Of a stretch of DNA of 64,000 bases, positions 51,244-61,592 are shown one piece after another. The DNA lies in the NCBI GenBank assembly GCA_963846585.1, contig CAWJWO010000019.1:1-64000 (forward strand). The letters run 5' to 3'. This DNA is from JAAUTT01 sp963846585. Lineage in GTDB: Bacteria; Bacteroidota; Bacteroidia; Bacteroidales; JAAUTT01. The notes beneath the pieces are model-generated. The model did no database searches. It was not told the DNA's origin and worked only from the letters and a program-made list of their open reading frames with translations. Within the stretch, counting starts at the first letter, position 1, and each line of letters starts with the position of its first letter. A program made the translations under genes and the position numbers.

Positions 51244-52523
51244 TTGAATTTTCTTTTCAAAAACCAGTTTTCCAAAAAAGTAAGATTAACCATAACAGTC
51301 CCGTAGTTCTCAATAGTTAATCCATAACCACTGTCGTTACCCCGATGGCCTACTTCGAATGCTATATTTGCATTAAGCCGGTTTCGCAGCAGAGGTATAC
51401 CAAAACCACACGAGAGTGCCATATCTGTTAATTGATTGCCGCTAATCATTAGCGGAGTATTAGAGTAACGTGCACCAAACCTGTATTTCACTTTACTTAT
51501 AAAGGAAGCGCTATAGGCATCTGATGGGAGGAATTCTGCACCAAAGTTAAAATTGCTGGCATTTACATACTGGGCATTGTATTGCAAGTTAGTTGCAGGG
51601 TAAAATGGGATTGAAGTAGCATTTATATTGACCGATTCATATGCTTTTGACCATTGTCCGTATGAATAATCGAATGATAATGTGAGTTTATTATAAAACT
51701 TTAATGCAAAACCTAATCCATATGTCATGGGTAATTTATAAGTGCTTAAAGTGTCAATTAAATAACGGAGAACAGTGTCGGTTGATATTGTTTGTTCATG
51801 CCTGATTGCCAGTGTCCATGGATTCGAAAATATGCCGCCTATTGTACCATTTATATTATGGTTTAGGGTAAATTTATATAAAAAACCATAATCCAAAACC
51901 AGTTTACTCATATATTGATTATCAAGAATTGAATAATTGCTCCCCAAAACATCCAAGGTTTGATTTACCTGTACCGAACCAAAAAGATATTTTATGTTTA
52001 ATCCGACAGCAAGGTTATTTGAAATCTTAAAGGAATTAGACCAATAAAATTTGTTTATTCCTCCTGATCCGGAGTAATAATCAGTAATGAATTTGAGTGA
52101 ACCTTCAATCGGTATTTGGGTAACAATATTAGTTCCCACTAAAGTATATGGCGTGAGGCCGATTGAACAAACCCAACGGTCAGCCGTCCTAAACCCTAAA
52201 GAAAAAAAGTTGAAGTTAATGGTGGTATTGTTTTGGACATAATTTCCGTCATAAAATTGTGACCACCTCGAGTCAGCACCAATATCCAATATTACAGTGG
52301 AATAATCTATTCCCTGAAGACATGCCGGATTTATATCGTTAATGGAAGTCTCACATGGCAAAGCAATACCAACTCCTCCCATACCCCTGCTTTGTCCGAA
52401 TCCATTTGGTTGAATATCACCAATTCCAAAAACTGAATATTCCCAATAAGTAGATGATTGACCAAATGCATTCATACCACTCAATAGAACTATGGATAAT
52501 AATAATTTATATATTTGGTTCAT
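51240..52523 (-). CDS. FadL/OMPP1-like outer-membrane beta-barrel protein
   Basis: A protein of 427 residues with a signal peptide (LLLSIVLLSGMNAFGQSS) and an even spread of aromatic-ended amphipathic strands. The early segment GQSRGMGGVGIALPCETSIN DI resembles the N-terminal plug of OMPP1/FadL/TodX-type transporters in Bacteroidota. It probably acts in the outer membrane in uptake of a hydrophobic substrate or in gliding/type IX-type functions. The substrate is unknown. It is 42 bases downstream of the DUF4270 gene and likely co-transcribed. Confidence 0.78.
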   Translation of the reverse strand: MNQIYKLLLSIVLLSGMNAFGQSSTYWEYSVFGIGDIQPNGFGQSRGMGGVGIALPCETSINDINPACLQGIDYSTVILDIGADSRWSQFYDGNYVQNNTTINFNFFSLGFRTADRWVCSIGLTPYTLVGTNIVTQIPIEGSLKFITDYYSGSGGINKFYWSNSFKISNNLAVGLNIKYLFGSVQVNQTLDVLGSNYSILDNQYMSKLVLDYGFLYKFTLNHNINGTIGGIFSNPWTLAIRHEQTISTDTVLRYLIDTLSTYKLPMTYGLGFALKFYNKLTLSFDYSYGQWSKAYESVNINATSIPFYPATNLQYNAQYVNASNFNFGAEFLPSDAYSASFISKVKYRFGARYSNTPLMISGNQLTDMALSCGFGIPLLRNRLNANIAFEVGHRGNDSGYGLTIENYGTVMVNLTFLENWFLKRKFN

Positions 52524-52565
52524 CCTTATTAAATAGGTAATATTTAAATTTTATAATTGTTGAGA

Positions 52566-54035
52566 TTAATAGCGCCAATAAGTAATTGAAATTCCTGTTA
52601 CATTGATGCCATTCTGGTTTGAATTTACAGTTTTATTATAGTCAATTATGACTCTGCTCAGGTTTGAGGCCCCGGAAGCAGAAACTCCTGCGTATGAAGT
52701 AATTGACGAATAATTAGGTGTTATCAAAAGAGAAGGTATCTGGTTAGAAAGGGAACCTGATGCAGGGTTTAGGACTGAATTAACAAATGAGCTAATATCA
52801 GCTACATAATATGCCGGTGCCGACCCCCCGGTGTTCAATTTATTGGTAATCAGATTGGCAGAAATTCCTGTATCATCAAGTATATCATTGACATCATCAG
52901 TAAGATGTACTGAAATACTTGATGGCAGTTTAAAAAGTTTATAGCTTTGGTTTTGAGGCACTAAATATAATGTAGCACTTAGAATTTTAATATTTTTTGC
53001 GGATGATAAAACAGAAAATAAAGACGGAAATTCAAGTCTGCTCATGAAACCTGTGCCAGATTGAATGTAACTGTATTTATTTGTAAGATTGGAAGATACC
53101 TTATCTTTCTGATAAATTAAGGTATTCAACGGGTAAGGCGGGCTTGAACTATAACGGTTGAACTGAAGATTACCAAGAATGCCGCTGGTAACTGATTTAA
53201 AATCGAAAGATCTGGCAACTAAATTATTTGCTGGTATACCCCCTGTTAATGGTGTATTGCCGTGATAATAAATACGAAGTACAATTGAACTATCGGTCTG
53301 GGAATTTACATAACCTAAAATGGCTGATGGCTGACTGCCTGGTGATAAAAGAAAACTACCAATATAAACATTGAATTGGCCATTTAAATTAAATATAATG
53401 CTGTTGGAATCAACTTTATTAAATAAATCTCTTCCAAATGAATTATCTAATCTCACGAATATATTAAAATTATATGAAGGCCTGGGTAAATAGGTTTTGA
53501 TACCAATAACAGGTGAATTTAAGTCTTGTGAAGTTAAATATGAATTATTATACCGGATACCACTAGATTTCGGATTAATGTTCCAGTTTATTGGCTTTGG
53601 CAAGTGATGTACTATTAAAGTAAATGGAAGTGTTGTATCACCATAATAATAATGCGAATGCCTCAGGACGAGGACAGCTGAGTCAAAAACTGCAGTAGTA
53701 CGGGGTCCAGGATATTGTCTGGCTTCTGAATTTAATACCGGCAAAGTGGTTGGAGGAGTAATAGTAAAATATGACGAAACAGTATCATTTCCAAGGGTGG
53801 CATCAAAATAGTCATTTGTAGGCTGGTAAAGCCCAACTATAGCAGTTTTAAATCCGGAAGTAGGAACAGAGTCAGCTTTAACGGTAAAGGAATTAATTGA
53901 AAAAGTGTCACAATATATTGTATTAGTATTTGTAGGTACTACAGTAGAACCGATAGCAGTACCTGTATTATCATTTTGGCATGAAACAATTATAAAAATT
54001 AGGATTAAAAGAAATATGAAGTTAATTTTGTACAT
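52566..54035 (-). CDS. DUF4270 family lipoprotein
   Basis: A protein of 489 residues with a lipoprotein signal (FLLILIFIIVSCQNDNTG, Cys at the lipobox). The body fits DUF4270: TFSINSFTVKADSVPTSGFK, AIVGLYQPTNDYFDATLGND and later SGTGFMSRLEFPSLFSVLSS. The family is common in Bacteroidota and of unknown role, probably surface or outer-membrane anchored. It is divergent from the kelch lipoprotein gene at 54287, a pairing often seen. Confidence 0.88.
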   Translation of the reverse strand: MYKINFIFLLILIFIIVSCQNDNTGTAIGSTVVPTNTNTIYCDTFSINSFTVKADSVPTSGFKTAIVGLYQPTNDYFDATLGNDTVSSYFTITPPTTLPVLNSEARQYPGPRTTAVFDSAVLVLRHSHYYYGDTTLPFTLIVHHLPKPINWNINPKSSGIRYNNSYLTSQDLNSPVIGIKTYLPRPSYNFNIFVRLDNSFGRDLFNKVDSNSIIFNLNGQFNVYIGSFLLSPGSQPSAILGYVNSQTDSSIVLRIYYHGNTPLTGGIPANNLVARSFDFKSVTSGILGNLQFNRYSSSPPYPLNTLIYQKDKVSSNLTNKYSYIQSGTGFMSRLEFPSLFSVLSSAKNIKILSATLYLVPQNQSYKLFKLPSSISVHLTDDVNDILDDTGISANLITNKLNTGGSAPAYYVADISSFVNSVLNPASGSLSNQIPSLLITPNYSSITSYAGVSASGASNLSRVIIDYNKTVNSNQNGINVTGISITYWRY

Positions 54036-54286
54036 ATGGTTACAAATAATTTCTAATTATGCTCAAATTAACTGGAGAAAATACTTTCACAAAATTCTAT
54101 TATACCATCTTTGAAAATATATCTATTAAACAGTATTATTTATGGCCGTTCGCATAATTATATAAATAATTGACTTAATAGATATATAATTAAATTTTGT
54201 CGATTAATAATAAGTACATGTCTAAATATTTTTAAGCTCACTGCCTTTCTGCGTAGGTTTGAAAAAAAGATTTAAAATATTAATAT

Positions 54287-55396
54287 ATGAAAAATAGAAA
54301 TTGGCTTTTATTGTTGTTAGTTACTACTATCTTAATACCATTTGTTTCTTGCACAAAAGATCCAAATACTGCTTATCTTGGTAACTGGATAAAAAATAGT
54401 ATATCACCATTAGGGGGTGTTCCAAGGGCACAAGCCTGTGCATTCGTCATTGATACTGATGTTTATGTAGGTTTAGGCGTTGATATTCAAGGAAACTGTT
54501 TGGACGATTTTTGGCAATGGGATACCAATAGCGATAAGTGGACAAGGATAGATTCGATGAGAGGGGCCAATGGTAAAGTTCTGCCGGGACGGCAATCTGC
54601 TGTAGCTTTTGCAATTGATACAATTGGATATGTTGGTACTGGCGAAGGCCCTAATTATGCTCCTACATATAAAGATTTTTACAGTTATAGTCCAAAAACT
54701 AATAAGTGGACAGCTTTGACCAGTGATGCTTTTCCAGGAACACCACGTTATGGTTGTGTAGCTTTTAGTGTTAACCATCTGGGTTTTATTGGTGGAGGGT
54801 TTGACAATAATTATTTAAATGATTATTATAAATTTAATCCAAGCCTTCCGCCTGGTAAACGTTGGATACTGCAGGCGGTAGCAACAATAGGAGAAAAACG
54901 TTTAAATGGCGGTGTATTCGTTATAGGTGCAAAAGCTTATTTGTGTACCGGAACCAATGGTTCACAATTATGTGATGACATGGTAATTTATGATTCAGCC
55001 GGCGATACCTGGAGAACCAGCGATACTACACTATCCAATCAGACCGAAACAACAACAAATTTTAACAATGATTATACTGATATTATAAGGCAAGGTGCTG
55101 CACTTTTTGCTGTTAATGGTAAAGGTTATGTAACATGGGGGGCATCAATGACTAATACTACTTCACTTTCCGGAAAAACCTGGGAATATGATCCTGCAAC
55201 CGGACTTTGGACAAGGAAAACAACTTTTCCTGTGCAGTATAATTGGTCGGTAGGTGAATATACTGTTGGGGTTACAGTTTCAGTTTCAGGAAAGAGTGAC
55301 AGGGGTTTTGTAGGAACAGGACAATCCAGCGGGACTCTTTTTATTGACCAATTTTACGAATTTAAACCTGAAACACAGTATATCCAAGGCGATTAA
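54287..55396 (+). CDS. Kelch-repeat lipoprotein
   Basis: A protein of 369 residues with a lipoprotein signal (LVTTILIPFVSCTKDPN) followed by about six kelch blades: RAQACAFVIDTDVYVGLGVD, RQSAVAFAIDTIGYVGTGEG, RYGCVAFSVNHLGFIGGGFD, and RQGAALFAVNGKGYVTWG, each followed by the W-containing strand (KWTRID, KWTALT, TWRTSD, LWTRKT). It is an outer-membrane or surface beta-propeller, function unknown. Confidence 0.9.
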   Translation: MKNRNWLLLLLVTTILIPFVSCTKDPNTAYLGNWIKNSISPLGGVPRAQACAFVIDTDVYVGLGVDIQGNCLDDFWQWDTNSDKWTRIDSMRGANGKVLPGRQSAVAFAIDTIGYVGTGEGPNYAPTYKDFYSYSPKTNKWTALTSDAFPGTPRYGCVAFSVNHLGFIGGGFDNNYLNDYYKFNPSLPPGKRWILQAVATIGEKRLNGGVFVIGAKAYLCTGTNGSQLCDDMVIYDSAGDTWRTSDTTLSNQTETTTNFNNDYTDIIRQGAALFAVNGKGYVTWGASMTNTTSLSGKTWEYDPATGLWTRKTTFPVQYNWSVGEYTVGVTVSVSGKSDRGFVGTGQSSGTLFIDQFYEFKPETQYIQGD

Positions 55397-55401
55397 ATTA
55401 T

Positions 55402-56133
55402 TTACAACTTCAAATCATGCTTTTGAATTGTTTCAAAAAATGCAGATTTATGAATTTCGCCAATTGGGATCCACTTTTCGCCTATAATAATTCTGTTTCT
55501 AACAATTGAATTTATTTTGTTAAGAGACACAATGTATGATTTGTGAACTCTTAAAAACATGCCTGACGGAAGTCGTTCGGCCATATTTTTTAGAGAATTT
55601 AATGTTACTATAGGTTTTCCGGCGATTAAAAATATTTTAATATAATCTTTTAAGCCTTCTATATATGTAATATCGTGTAAATCAACGCGTTGAGTTTGAT
55701 ATTCCGATTTAACAAGGATAAATCCTTCATTCTTCCTTGGTTCTGGCATTTCAACATGATGTACTTTTTTTTCAATTCTATAATTAAAGAGTTCATAAGC
55801 TTTATTTACGGCTTTTAGAAGTCGTTCAAAAGAAAATGGTTTTACTATATAGTCTATGGCATTAAGGTTAAAAGCTTCTATTGCATAATTTACAGACGCA
55901 GTTGTAAAAATGAACAGTGGCTTTAATTCCAATGTTTTTATAAAATCAATGCCTGAGACTTTGGGCAGCAATATATCCAGAAAAATAAGATCAACCTTTG
56001 TTGTTCGCAACATATTAAAAGCTTCATAAGCATCGGAACAATTTCCTGTTATAGTAAGAAAAGGGATTGATTTGATATATTCTTCCAAAATCAATTTTGA
56101 CGAGAGTTCGTCTTCTACAATTATACAATTCAT
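55402..56133 (-). CDS. LytTR-family response regulator
   Basis: A protein of 243 residues. The receiver domain occupies about 1-120 with the acidic pair near the start (CIIVEDELSS), phospho-acceptor Asp in DLIFLDILLPKVSGIDFI and Lys in DYIVKPFSFERL. A LytTR DNA-binding domain follows (ILVKSEYQTQRVDLHDITYI, EGLKDYIKIF, RVHKSYIVSLNKINSI). It starts 13 bases after the nuoN stop and is on the same strand, so it is probably read from the nuo operon. No sensor kinase lies next to it. Confidence 0.94.
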   Translation of the reverse strand: MNCIIVEDELSSKLILEEYIKSIPFLTITGNCSDAYEAFNMLRTTKVDLIFLDILLPKVSGIDFIKTLELKPLFIFTTASVNYAIEAFNLNAIDYIVKPFSFERLLKAVNKAYELFNYRIEKKVHHVEMPEPRKNEGFILVKSEYQTQRVDLHDITYIEGLKDYIKIFLIAGKPIVTLNSLKNMAERLPSGMFLRVHKSYIVSLNKINSIVRNRIIIGEKWIPIGEIHKSAFFETIQKHDLKL

Positions 56134-56146
56134 TATTAATTATTCA

Positions 56147-57526
56147 TTATTTAATTACAAATATCCAGCCGGGAATCAAACCTAAAACAATGGAACAAAC
56201 TGTAAGAAAAATTAGTACAGTAATAGAAAGTGGGGTAGTTATAATTTTGTCATAATATTTTTCCTTCATGTAAATATTAATAATGGGCCTGAAATAATAG
56301 AAAATACTCACAACTGAACCCAAAACGGCAATAACTGTCAGCCATAGGTAACCATAGTTAATTGCTGAAGCAAAAACGAAGTATTTTGCCATGAAACCTG
56401 CTAAAGGCGGGATGCCGGTTAGTGATAAAAAAGCTAAAGAAGAGCAAACTGCAATTAATGGATTCAATTTAGCCAAGCCATTAAACGATTCAATGCCAGA
56501 ATTTTTTAATGTTTGTTTAAACATTATTATTACCGTGAAAATTGCCAGGTTCGAAGAAATATAAGCTGCAGAATAATAAAACAGTATTGACGGTGTATTG
56601 GATTGAATACTTACCAAAGCTATCAAAATATATCCGGTATGAGCGATACTGGAATATGCCATCATCCTTTTAATCCTCGTTTGATAGAGTGCTCCCAAAT
56701 TCCCTGTAACTATTGACAATGCTGCAATTAAAGCTAATGTATTTGGCCATATTTTAATATCTGTGCCAAAACAATTCAATGTTAACTGTAATAATGCAGC
56801 AAACCCTGCAACTTTAATGGTTGTAACCATATAAGCAGTTATTAGCGTAGGTGAGCCGTGATAAACATCAGGAGCCCAAAAGTGAAAAGGTACCGCGCCT
56901 ACTTTAAAAGCCATACCTGTTGCTATAAGTAAAATTCCAGCTTTTAAAATCAATGGAAGGTTTGACGCATTCGAATTAATGAAATAATATATCTGATTAT
57001 AATTAAGTGAACCAGTAGCTCCATACACCAATGCAATACCAAATAAAAGAAATCCTGCAGCAAATGATCCCATAAGAAAATATTTCATGGCTGCCTCATT
57101 TGAAAGGAAAGAGGTTTTATGGCTTCCAGCCAATAAATATAACGATATGGACAGGATTTCCAGTCCAATGAAGAAAGAAGCGAGATTGCCTGATGATATC
57201 ATTATTAATCCTCCCAGAAGGGAGAAAATTAGTATAGAATAAATACCTTCCAAACTGCGGGTTTCGTTTTTGTAATATTGTACCGAAATTAGTATGGTAA
57301 GCAATGCGGAAAAAACCAATAAACCTCCAAATGCAATAGAATTATGATTTGTGATGAACATATCATAATAATATGATTTCGCAGGCTTTACCCAATCAGC
57401 AAATTCTAGTCCCAGAGCAACAACCATACCAGTAATAAGAAACGGCAATATCCATTTCTTTAAATTAAAAACACCAAGGAACAGGATTATTATACTGGTT
57501 ATAGTTAAAGCAATAAGAGTGTTCAT
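56147..57526 (-). CDS. nuoN: NADH-quinone oxidoreductase subunit N
   Basis: A membrane antiporter-like subunit of complex I with 459 residues and about 13-14 helices. The conserved GLEILSISLYLLAGS has the essential glutamate, and the proton-channel lysines lie in AGILLIATGMAFKVGAVPFH and in RIKRMMAYSSIAHTGYILIA. It is the last nuo gene, followed by a LytTR regulator. Upstream is a 175-base word-repeat spacer before nuoM's end. Confidence 0.96.
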   Translation of the reverse strand: MNTLIALTITSIIILFLGVFNLKKWILPFLITGMVVALGLEFADWVKPAKSYYYDMFITNHNSIAFGGLLVFSALLTILISVQYYKNETRSLEGIYSILIFSLLGGLIMISSGNLASFFIGLEILSISLYLLAGSHKTSFLSNEAAMKYFLMGSFAAGFLLFGIALVYGATGSLNYNQIYYFINSNASNLPLILKAGILLIATGMAFKVGAVPFHFWAPDVYHGSPTLITAYMVTTIKVAGFAALLQLTLNCFGTDIKIWPNTLALIAALSIVTGNLGALYQTRIKRMMAYSSIAHTGYILIALVSIQSNTPSILFYYSAAYISSNLAIFTVIIMFKQTLKNSGIESFNGLAKLNPLIAVCSSLAFLSLTGIPPLAGFMAKYFVFASAINYGYLWLTVIAVLGSVVSIFYYFRPIINIYMKEKYYDKIITTPLSITVLIFLTVCSIVLGLIPGWIFVIK

Positions 57527-57700
57527 AAAGTTGTATTGATAATTGATTATTCGTTTATTTGTTTATTAAGTTTATAAGGTTTATAAAGTTTATAAAGTTT
57601 ATAAGGTTTATAGAAATACTTTCACGTTCCACGTCTCATGTCATTAGTAATTATTAATTCGTAATTTTCATTTGCACATCTGCATATTTGTACATTATTA
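57527..57700. repeat. Word-repeat spacer inside the nuo operon (nuoM/nuoN)
   Basis: The run ttataaggtttataaagttt and its variants fills about 57566-57615. Then come cacgttccacgtctcatgtc and cacatctgcatatttgtaca. No gene is seen. Confidence 0.75.
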
Positions 57701-59146
57701 TCATATTGTAGTTAAAATACTATCAACTGCCGGTTTTATAATTTCAAGTATAGGTTTTGGAAATATTCCCATCAGGATAATAAAAATAATAAGTGGTATA
57801 GCAACAATCATTTCATTAGTAGTTAAATCTTTAAAGTCAGAAGTAAGTTTATTTGGTTCTCCATACATTGTTTTTTGGTAAAACCAAAGCATATAAATTG
57901 CACCAAAGATTATAGTTAACCCGGCCACACAGGTAACAAGAAAATTATATTGTGCAAGCCCTAATAACATCAGGAACTCTCCTATAAATCCGTTTGTCAA
58001 TGGCAGGGCAATTGAACCAAGCATTACAATCATAAAAAAGATGGCAAAGTGTGGCGCTGATTTAGCTATACCTCCAAGGTCACTAATTATGTATGTTTTA
58101 GTCCGGTCATAAATAATATCAGCCACAAAAAATAATGCTGCAACATTAAATCCATGCGACAGCATTTGGTAAATACTGCCTTGTAAAGCATCATAATTTA
58201 AAGTAAACAAAACTCCAGCCATCAGGCTAACGTGAGCTAAAGAGGAGTATGCAATTAAACGTTTTATTTCATTTTGCCTGATGGCAATAACTGATGCATA
58301 AATTAATCCAATAATTGCAAGCGGAATAAAATAAGGAGCCAGCAAAACAACCATTGGCTTGCATGCAGGAAGCAGTAAACGCAGAAAACCATATAAACCC
58401 ATTTTTGCCATTAACCCTGCCAATAACATACTTCCTGCAGTCGGGGCGATGGTATATATATCGGGTTGCCAGCTATGAAAAGGGAATAAAGGTGTTTTAA
58501 TTGCAAAAGCAAGAAAAAAAGAAGTAAATATTCCAATTTGTTCGAAGTAAGTGAGGTTTACCTGAACCAGGGAATTTATAGCAAATGAGTGAGGATAAGG
58601 AGTTTTAAGGTATAGCCAGATAAGGGCTAATAACATGAATAAACTTCCAAGCATTGTATATAAGAAAAATTTGATGGTAATCCTGATCCGGTTTTCACCA
58701 CCCCAAAGTCCGCAAATGAAATAAATTGGTATAAGGGTTAATTCCCAAAAAATATAAAACAATAAACCGTCCAACGTACTAAAAACGCCAATTAACGAGG
58801 CTTCCATCAGTAGTACCAGTGCATAAAATGCTGGTGGCAAATCTGTCTTTGCCCTGTACGTGGTTATCAGGATTAATGGTACCAGCACTAAAGTTAGCAT
58901 AACAAGAACTAAACTAAGGCCGTTAAGCCCAAAGGAAAGCTTAATTCCCATACTTTGAATCCAGTTTATTGTAAACAAATCATTTATATAGAACACTTTA
59001 TTATAATTTATTGCTATATAAACACCTATAAACAAAGTTATTATAGATACAAACAGTGCATATGCCCGTGCCTTGTTTTTATCCCTGATAAGGAATAAAA
59101 TAACTGAAGTAATAAGAGGCAATAAAATAAGTGATATCGTTGACAT
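57701..59146 (-). CDS. nuoM: NADH-quinone oxidoreductase subunit M
   Basis: A 481-residue antiporter-like complex I subunit with about 14 helices. FALVLLMEASLIGVFSTLDG-like region (FYALVLLMEASLIGVFSTLD) precedes the conserved FYIFWELTLIPIYFICGLWG with its glutamate. The lysine-bearing AFAIKTPLFPFHSWQPDIYT and IKRLIAYSSLAHVSLMAGV follow. Ten bases separate it from nuoL. Confidence 0.97.
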   Translation of the reverse strand: MSTISLILLPLITSVILFLIRDKNKARAYALFVSIITLFIGVYIAINYNKVFYINDLFTINWIQSMGIKLSFGLNGLSLVLVMLTLVLVPLILITTYRAKTDLPPAFYALVLLMEASLIGVFSTLDGLLFYIFWELTLIPIYFICGLWGGENRIRITIKFFLYTMLGSLFMLLALIWLYLKTPYPHSFAINSLVQVNLTYFEQIGIFTSFFLAFAIKTPLFPFHSWQPDIYTIAPTAGSMLLAGLMAKMGLYGFLRLLLPACKPMVVLLAPYFIPLAIIGLIYASVIAIRQNEIKRLIAYSSLAHVSLMAGVLFTLNYDALQGSIYQMLSHGFNVAALFFVADIIYDRTKTYIISDLGGIAKSAPHFAIFFMIVMLGSIALPLTNGFIGEFLMLLGLAQYNFLVTCVAGLTIIFGAIYMLWFYQKTMYGEPNKLTSDFKDLTTNEMIVAIPLIIFIILMGIFPKPILEIIKPAVDSILTTI

Positions 59147-59156
59147 TTATTAAACT

Positions 59157-61055
59157 TTAAATCATTAATCCAAATATAAGCAATGCAACTATACTTAAAA
59201 CCATAGCTATTAAATAAAAACCAATAGTCCCGGTTTGTAATTTTCTGACTTTTAATCCCAGCCATAGTGTTGAGGAACCTAAACTATTTACAAACCTGTC
59301 AATAATATTTACATCGATCTTATAAAAAAGGGATGAAAAATAAAGTATTGGTTTTTCAATTACAACAGTATAAAGTTCGTCGATATAATATTTCCGGTAG
59401 AGTACTTTGGCAATAAAATTCAGATGTGCATCCTCATCTGGCGGTATAGCATTATTTTTTATGAATTTTAGCCATGCAAAATATATAATAATTAATCCTA
59501 AGGCAGTAGTTATTAACAATAACAATATCTCACCGGTATGTGAAAGTATTTCATTAGGAGCAATTTTTAAGTTTGTCAAAAATACAGGTGAAAGAAAATT
59601 TTGCAGTGCTGCATTTCCTTTAAAAATACCGGGGATATTCAACAATCCTCCAACAAAAGATAAAATAGCGAGGATGACTAATGGAAATGTAAATACTGCG
59701 GAAGATTCATGGATATGATGTTTTTGATCTCCAGATCCCCTATAGGTACCTGAAAATGTTAAAAATAAAAGCCTGAACATGTAAAATGTGGTCATCATTG
59801 AACCAATAATACCAAGTAGCCAAAATACTTTGTTATATCCATAAGCATGGAGCAGGATTTCATCTTTAGAGAAAAACCCTGAAAATGGTGGAATACCTGA
59901 AATGGCTAAAGTTCCGAAAAGAAAAACTAACCAGGTAACAGGCATAATTTTCCTCAAACCACCCATTTCCCTTATGTCCTGTTCACCCTGAAGTGCATGT
60001 ATTACACTACCGGCAGCAAGAAACAGCAATGCTTTAAAAAATGCATGGGTAGTAAGGTGAAACATTGCACCCGTGAATGCTCCCACGCCCAGGCCAACAA
60101 ACATATATCCAAGTTGACTTATTGTAGAATATGCAAGAATTTTTTTTATGTCGTTTTGCCTGATTGCAATGGAGGCAGCCAATAAAACGGTTATAATCCC
60201 GATAATGGCAATTATATTAAGCGTTGCCGGAGCTAAAATATATAGTGCCTGTGACCTGGCTACCATATAAACACCTGCTGTTACCATTGTTGCAGCATGT
60301 ATTAAGGCTGACACCGGAGTTGGCCCGGCCATTGCATCCGGCAACCATGTAAATAAAGGGATTTGAGCGCTTTTACCTATGGCACCGATAAAAAGCAACA
60401 AGGTAGCTACAGTGATCCAATGTATATTATGATTAAAATGCAAACATTGGCTGAAAATAATATTAAAATCCAATGTTTTAAATATTAAATATAATAAAAA
60501 CATACCTAACATAAATCCCAAATCGCCTATACGGTTCATAATGAATGCTTTTTTTGCAGCATTGTTATAATTCTGGTTTTTGAACCAGAACCCAATAAGC
60601 AGATATGAACATAAACCAACACCTTCCCATCCAATAAACATGATAATATAGTTTGAGCCCAATACTAAAATAAGCATTGAGAAAATGAACAGGTTCATGT
60701 AAGCAAAAAACCTGTTATATCCGGCATCTTTAGCCATATATCCGACTGAATAAACATGGATCAGGAATCCTACCCCTGTTATAATTAACAGCATAAGGGA
60801 AGAAAGTTGATCCAGTACAAGAGAAAAGCTAAAAGTAGCATATGCCGCTGGAATCCAGTCAAATAAAGTTACAGTAACAATTTTATTATTATTTTTTATA
60901 AAAAAGAAAAGTAAAACTGAAATAATAAATGATACAAGGACAGAACCACAAGCAAGTGTTGTTGTTAGTTTTTCAGGGATCCTTTTAAAATTTAGCCCTA
61001 TTGTTAGAAATGATATTAGTGGGAATAATATTACTAAAGCAACCAATGTCTTCAT
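59157..61055 (-). CDS. nuoL: NADH-quinone oxidoreductase subunit L
   Basis: The largest antiporter-like subunit, 632 residues with about 16 helices and the long lateral helix expected near the C terminus. Conserved features are IIMFIGWEGVGLCSYLLIGF, KSAQIPLFTWLPDAMAGPTP (lysine and proline motif), SALIHAATMVTAGVYMVAR, and DIKKILAYSTISQLGYMF. It is complete and in frame. Confidence 0.97.
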   Translation of the reverse strand: MKTLVALVILFPLISFLTIGLNFKRIPEKLTTTLACGSVLVSFIISVLLFFFIKNNNKIVTVTLFDWIPAAYATFSFSLVLDQLSSLMLLIITGVGFLIHVYSVGYMAKDAGYNRFFAYMNLFIFSMLILVLGSNYIIMFIGWEGVGLCSYLLIGFWFKNQNYNNAAKKAFIMNRIGDLGFMLGMFLLYLIFKTLDFNIIFSQCLHFNHNIHWITVATLLLFIGAIGKSAQIPLFTWLPDAMAGPTPVSALIHAATMVTAGVYMVARSQALYILAPATLNIIAIIGIITVLLAASIAIRQNDIKKILAYSTISQLGYMFVGLGVGAFTGAMFHLTTHAFFKALLFLAAGSVIHALQGEQDIREMGGLRKIMPVTWLVFLFGTLAISGIPPFSGFFSKDEILLHAYGYNKVFWLLGIIGSMMTTFYMFRLLFLTFSGTYRGSGDQKHHIHESSAVFTFPLVILAILSFVGGLLNIPGIFKGNAALQNFLSPVFLTNLKIAPNEILSHTGEILLLLITTALGLIIIYFAWLKFIKNNAIPPDEDAHLNFIAKVLYRKYYIDELYTVVIEKPILYFSSLFYKIDVNIIDRFVNSLGSSTLWLGLKVRKLQTGTIGFYLIAMVLSIVALLIFGLMI

Positions 61056-61080
61056 GATTAAACTATAAGTTTTATGCTTG

Positions 61081-61410
61081 TTATCCTTTTAACTGATTTA
61101 ATATGTTCATATCTATAGAATGGTTATTGCGGTATGTTACCACTAATATTGATAATCCGGCTGCAACTTCAGCAGCAGCAACCACCATGATGAATATTAC
61201 CATAATTTGTCCTGCAGGGTTGCCATGATAAACTGAAAATGCAGCAAATAAAAGATTAATAGAGTTAAGCATTAACTCCACTGACATAAAAATAATAAGT
61301 GCATTTCGTTTAATTAGCACGCCGATTACTCCAATTGAAAAGAGTGTCGAACATAGAATAATATAATAGTTAATTGGCATTACCTGTAAATTATGCGTTA
61401 TTTCGTTCAT
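61081..61410 (-). CDS. nuoK: NADH-quinone oxidoreductase subunit K
   Basis: The 109-residue three-helix subunit starts at the ATG at 61410 (MNEITHNLQVMPINYYIILC). A longer frame from 61503 would translate tandem-word DNA. The family glutamates are in IFMSVELMLNSINLLF and VAAAEVAAGLSILVVTYRN. It lies 25 bases upstream of nuoL. Confidence 0.96.
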   Translation of the reverse strand: MNEITHNLQVMPINYYIILCSTLFSIGVIGVLIKRNALIIFMSVELMLNSINLLFAAFSVYHGNPAGQIMVIFIMVVAAAEVAAGLSILVVTYRNNHSIDMNILNQLKG

Positions 61411-61592
61411 TTGTATAAGGTTTATTTGTTTATTCGTTAATATGTTGCAGGTTGCAGGTTGCAGGTTGCAAGTTAGTGTACCAAGTCCCATGTCCATTTT
61501 CACGTCCCATGTCCTTTTTCATGTCCTATTTATCTTTTATCTCTTTTCTGTCTTCTGCCTTCTGTCTTCTGTCTTCTGCCTTCTTTCTTCTT
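61411..61592. repeat. Word-repeat spacer inside the nuo operon (nuoJ/nuoK)
   Basis: It contains gttgcaggttgcaggttgca at 61443-61472, then cacgtcccatgtcctttttc and a cttctgtcttctgccttctg run to about 61590. No gene is seen. Confidence 0.75.
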
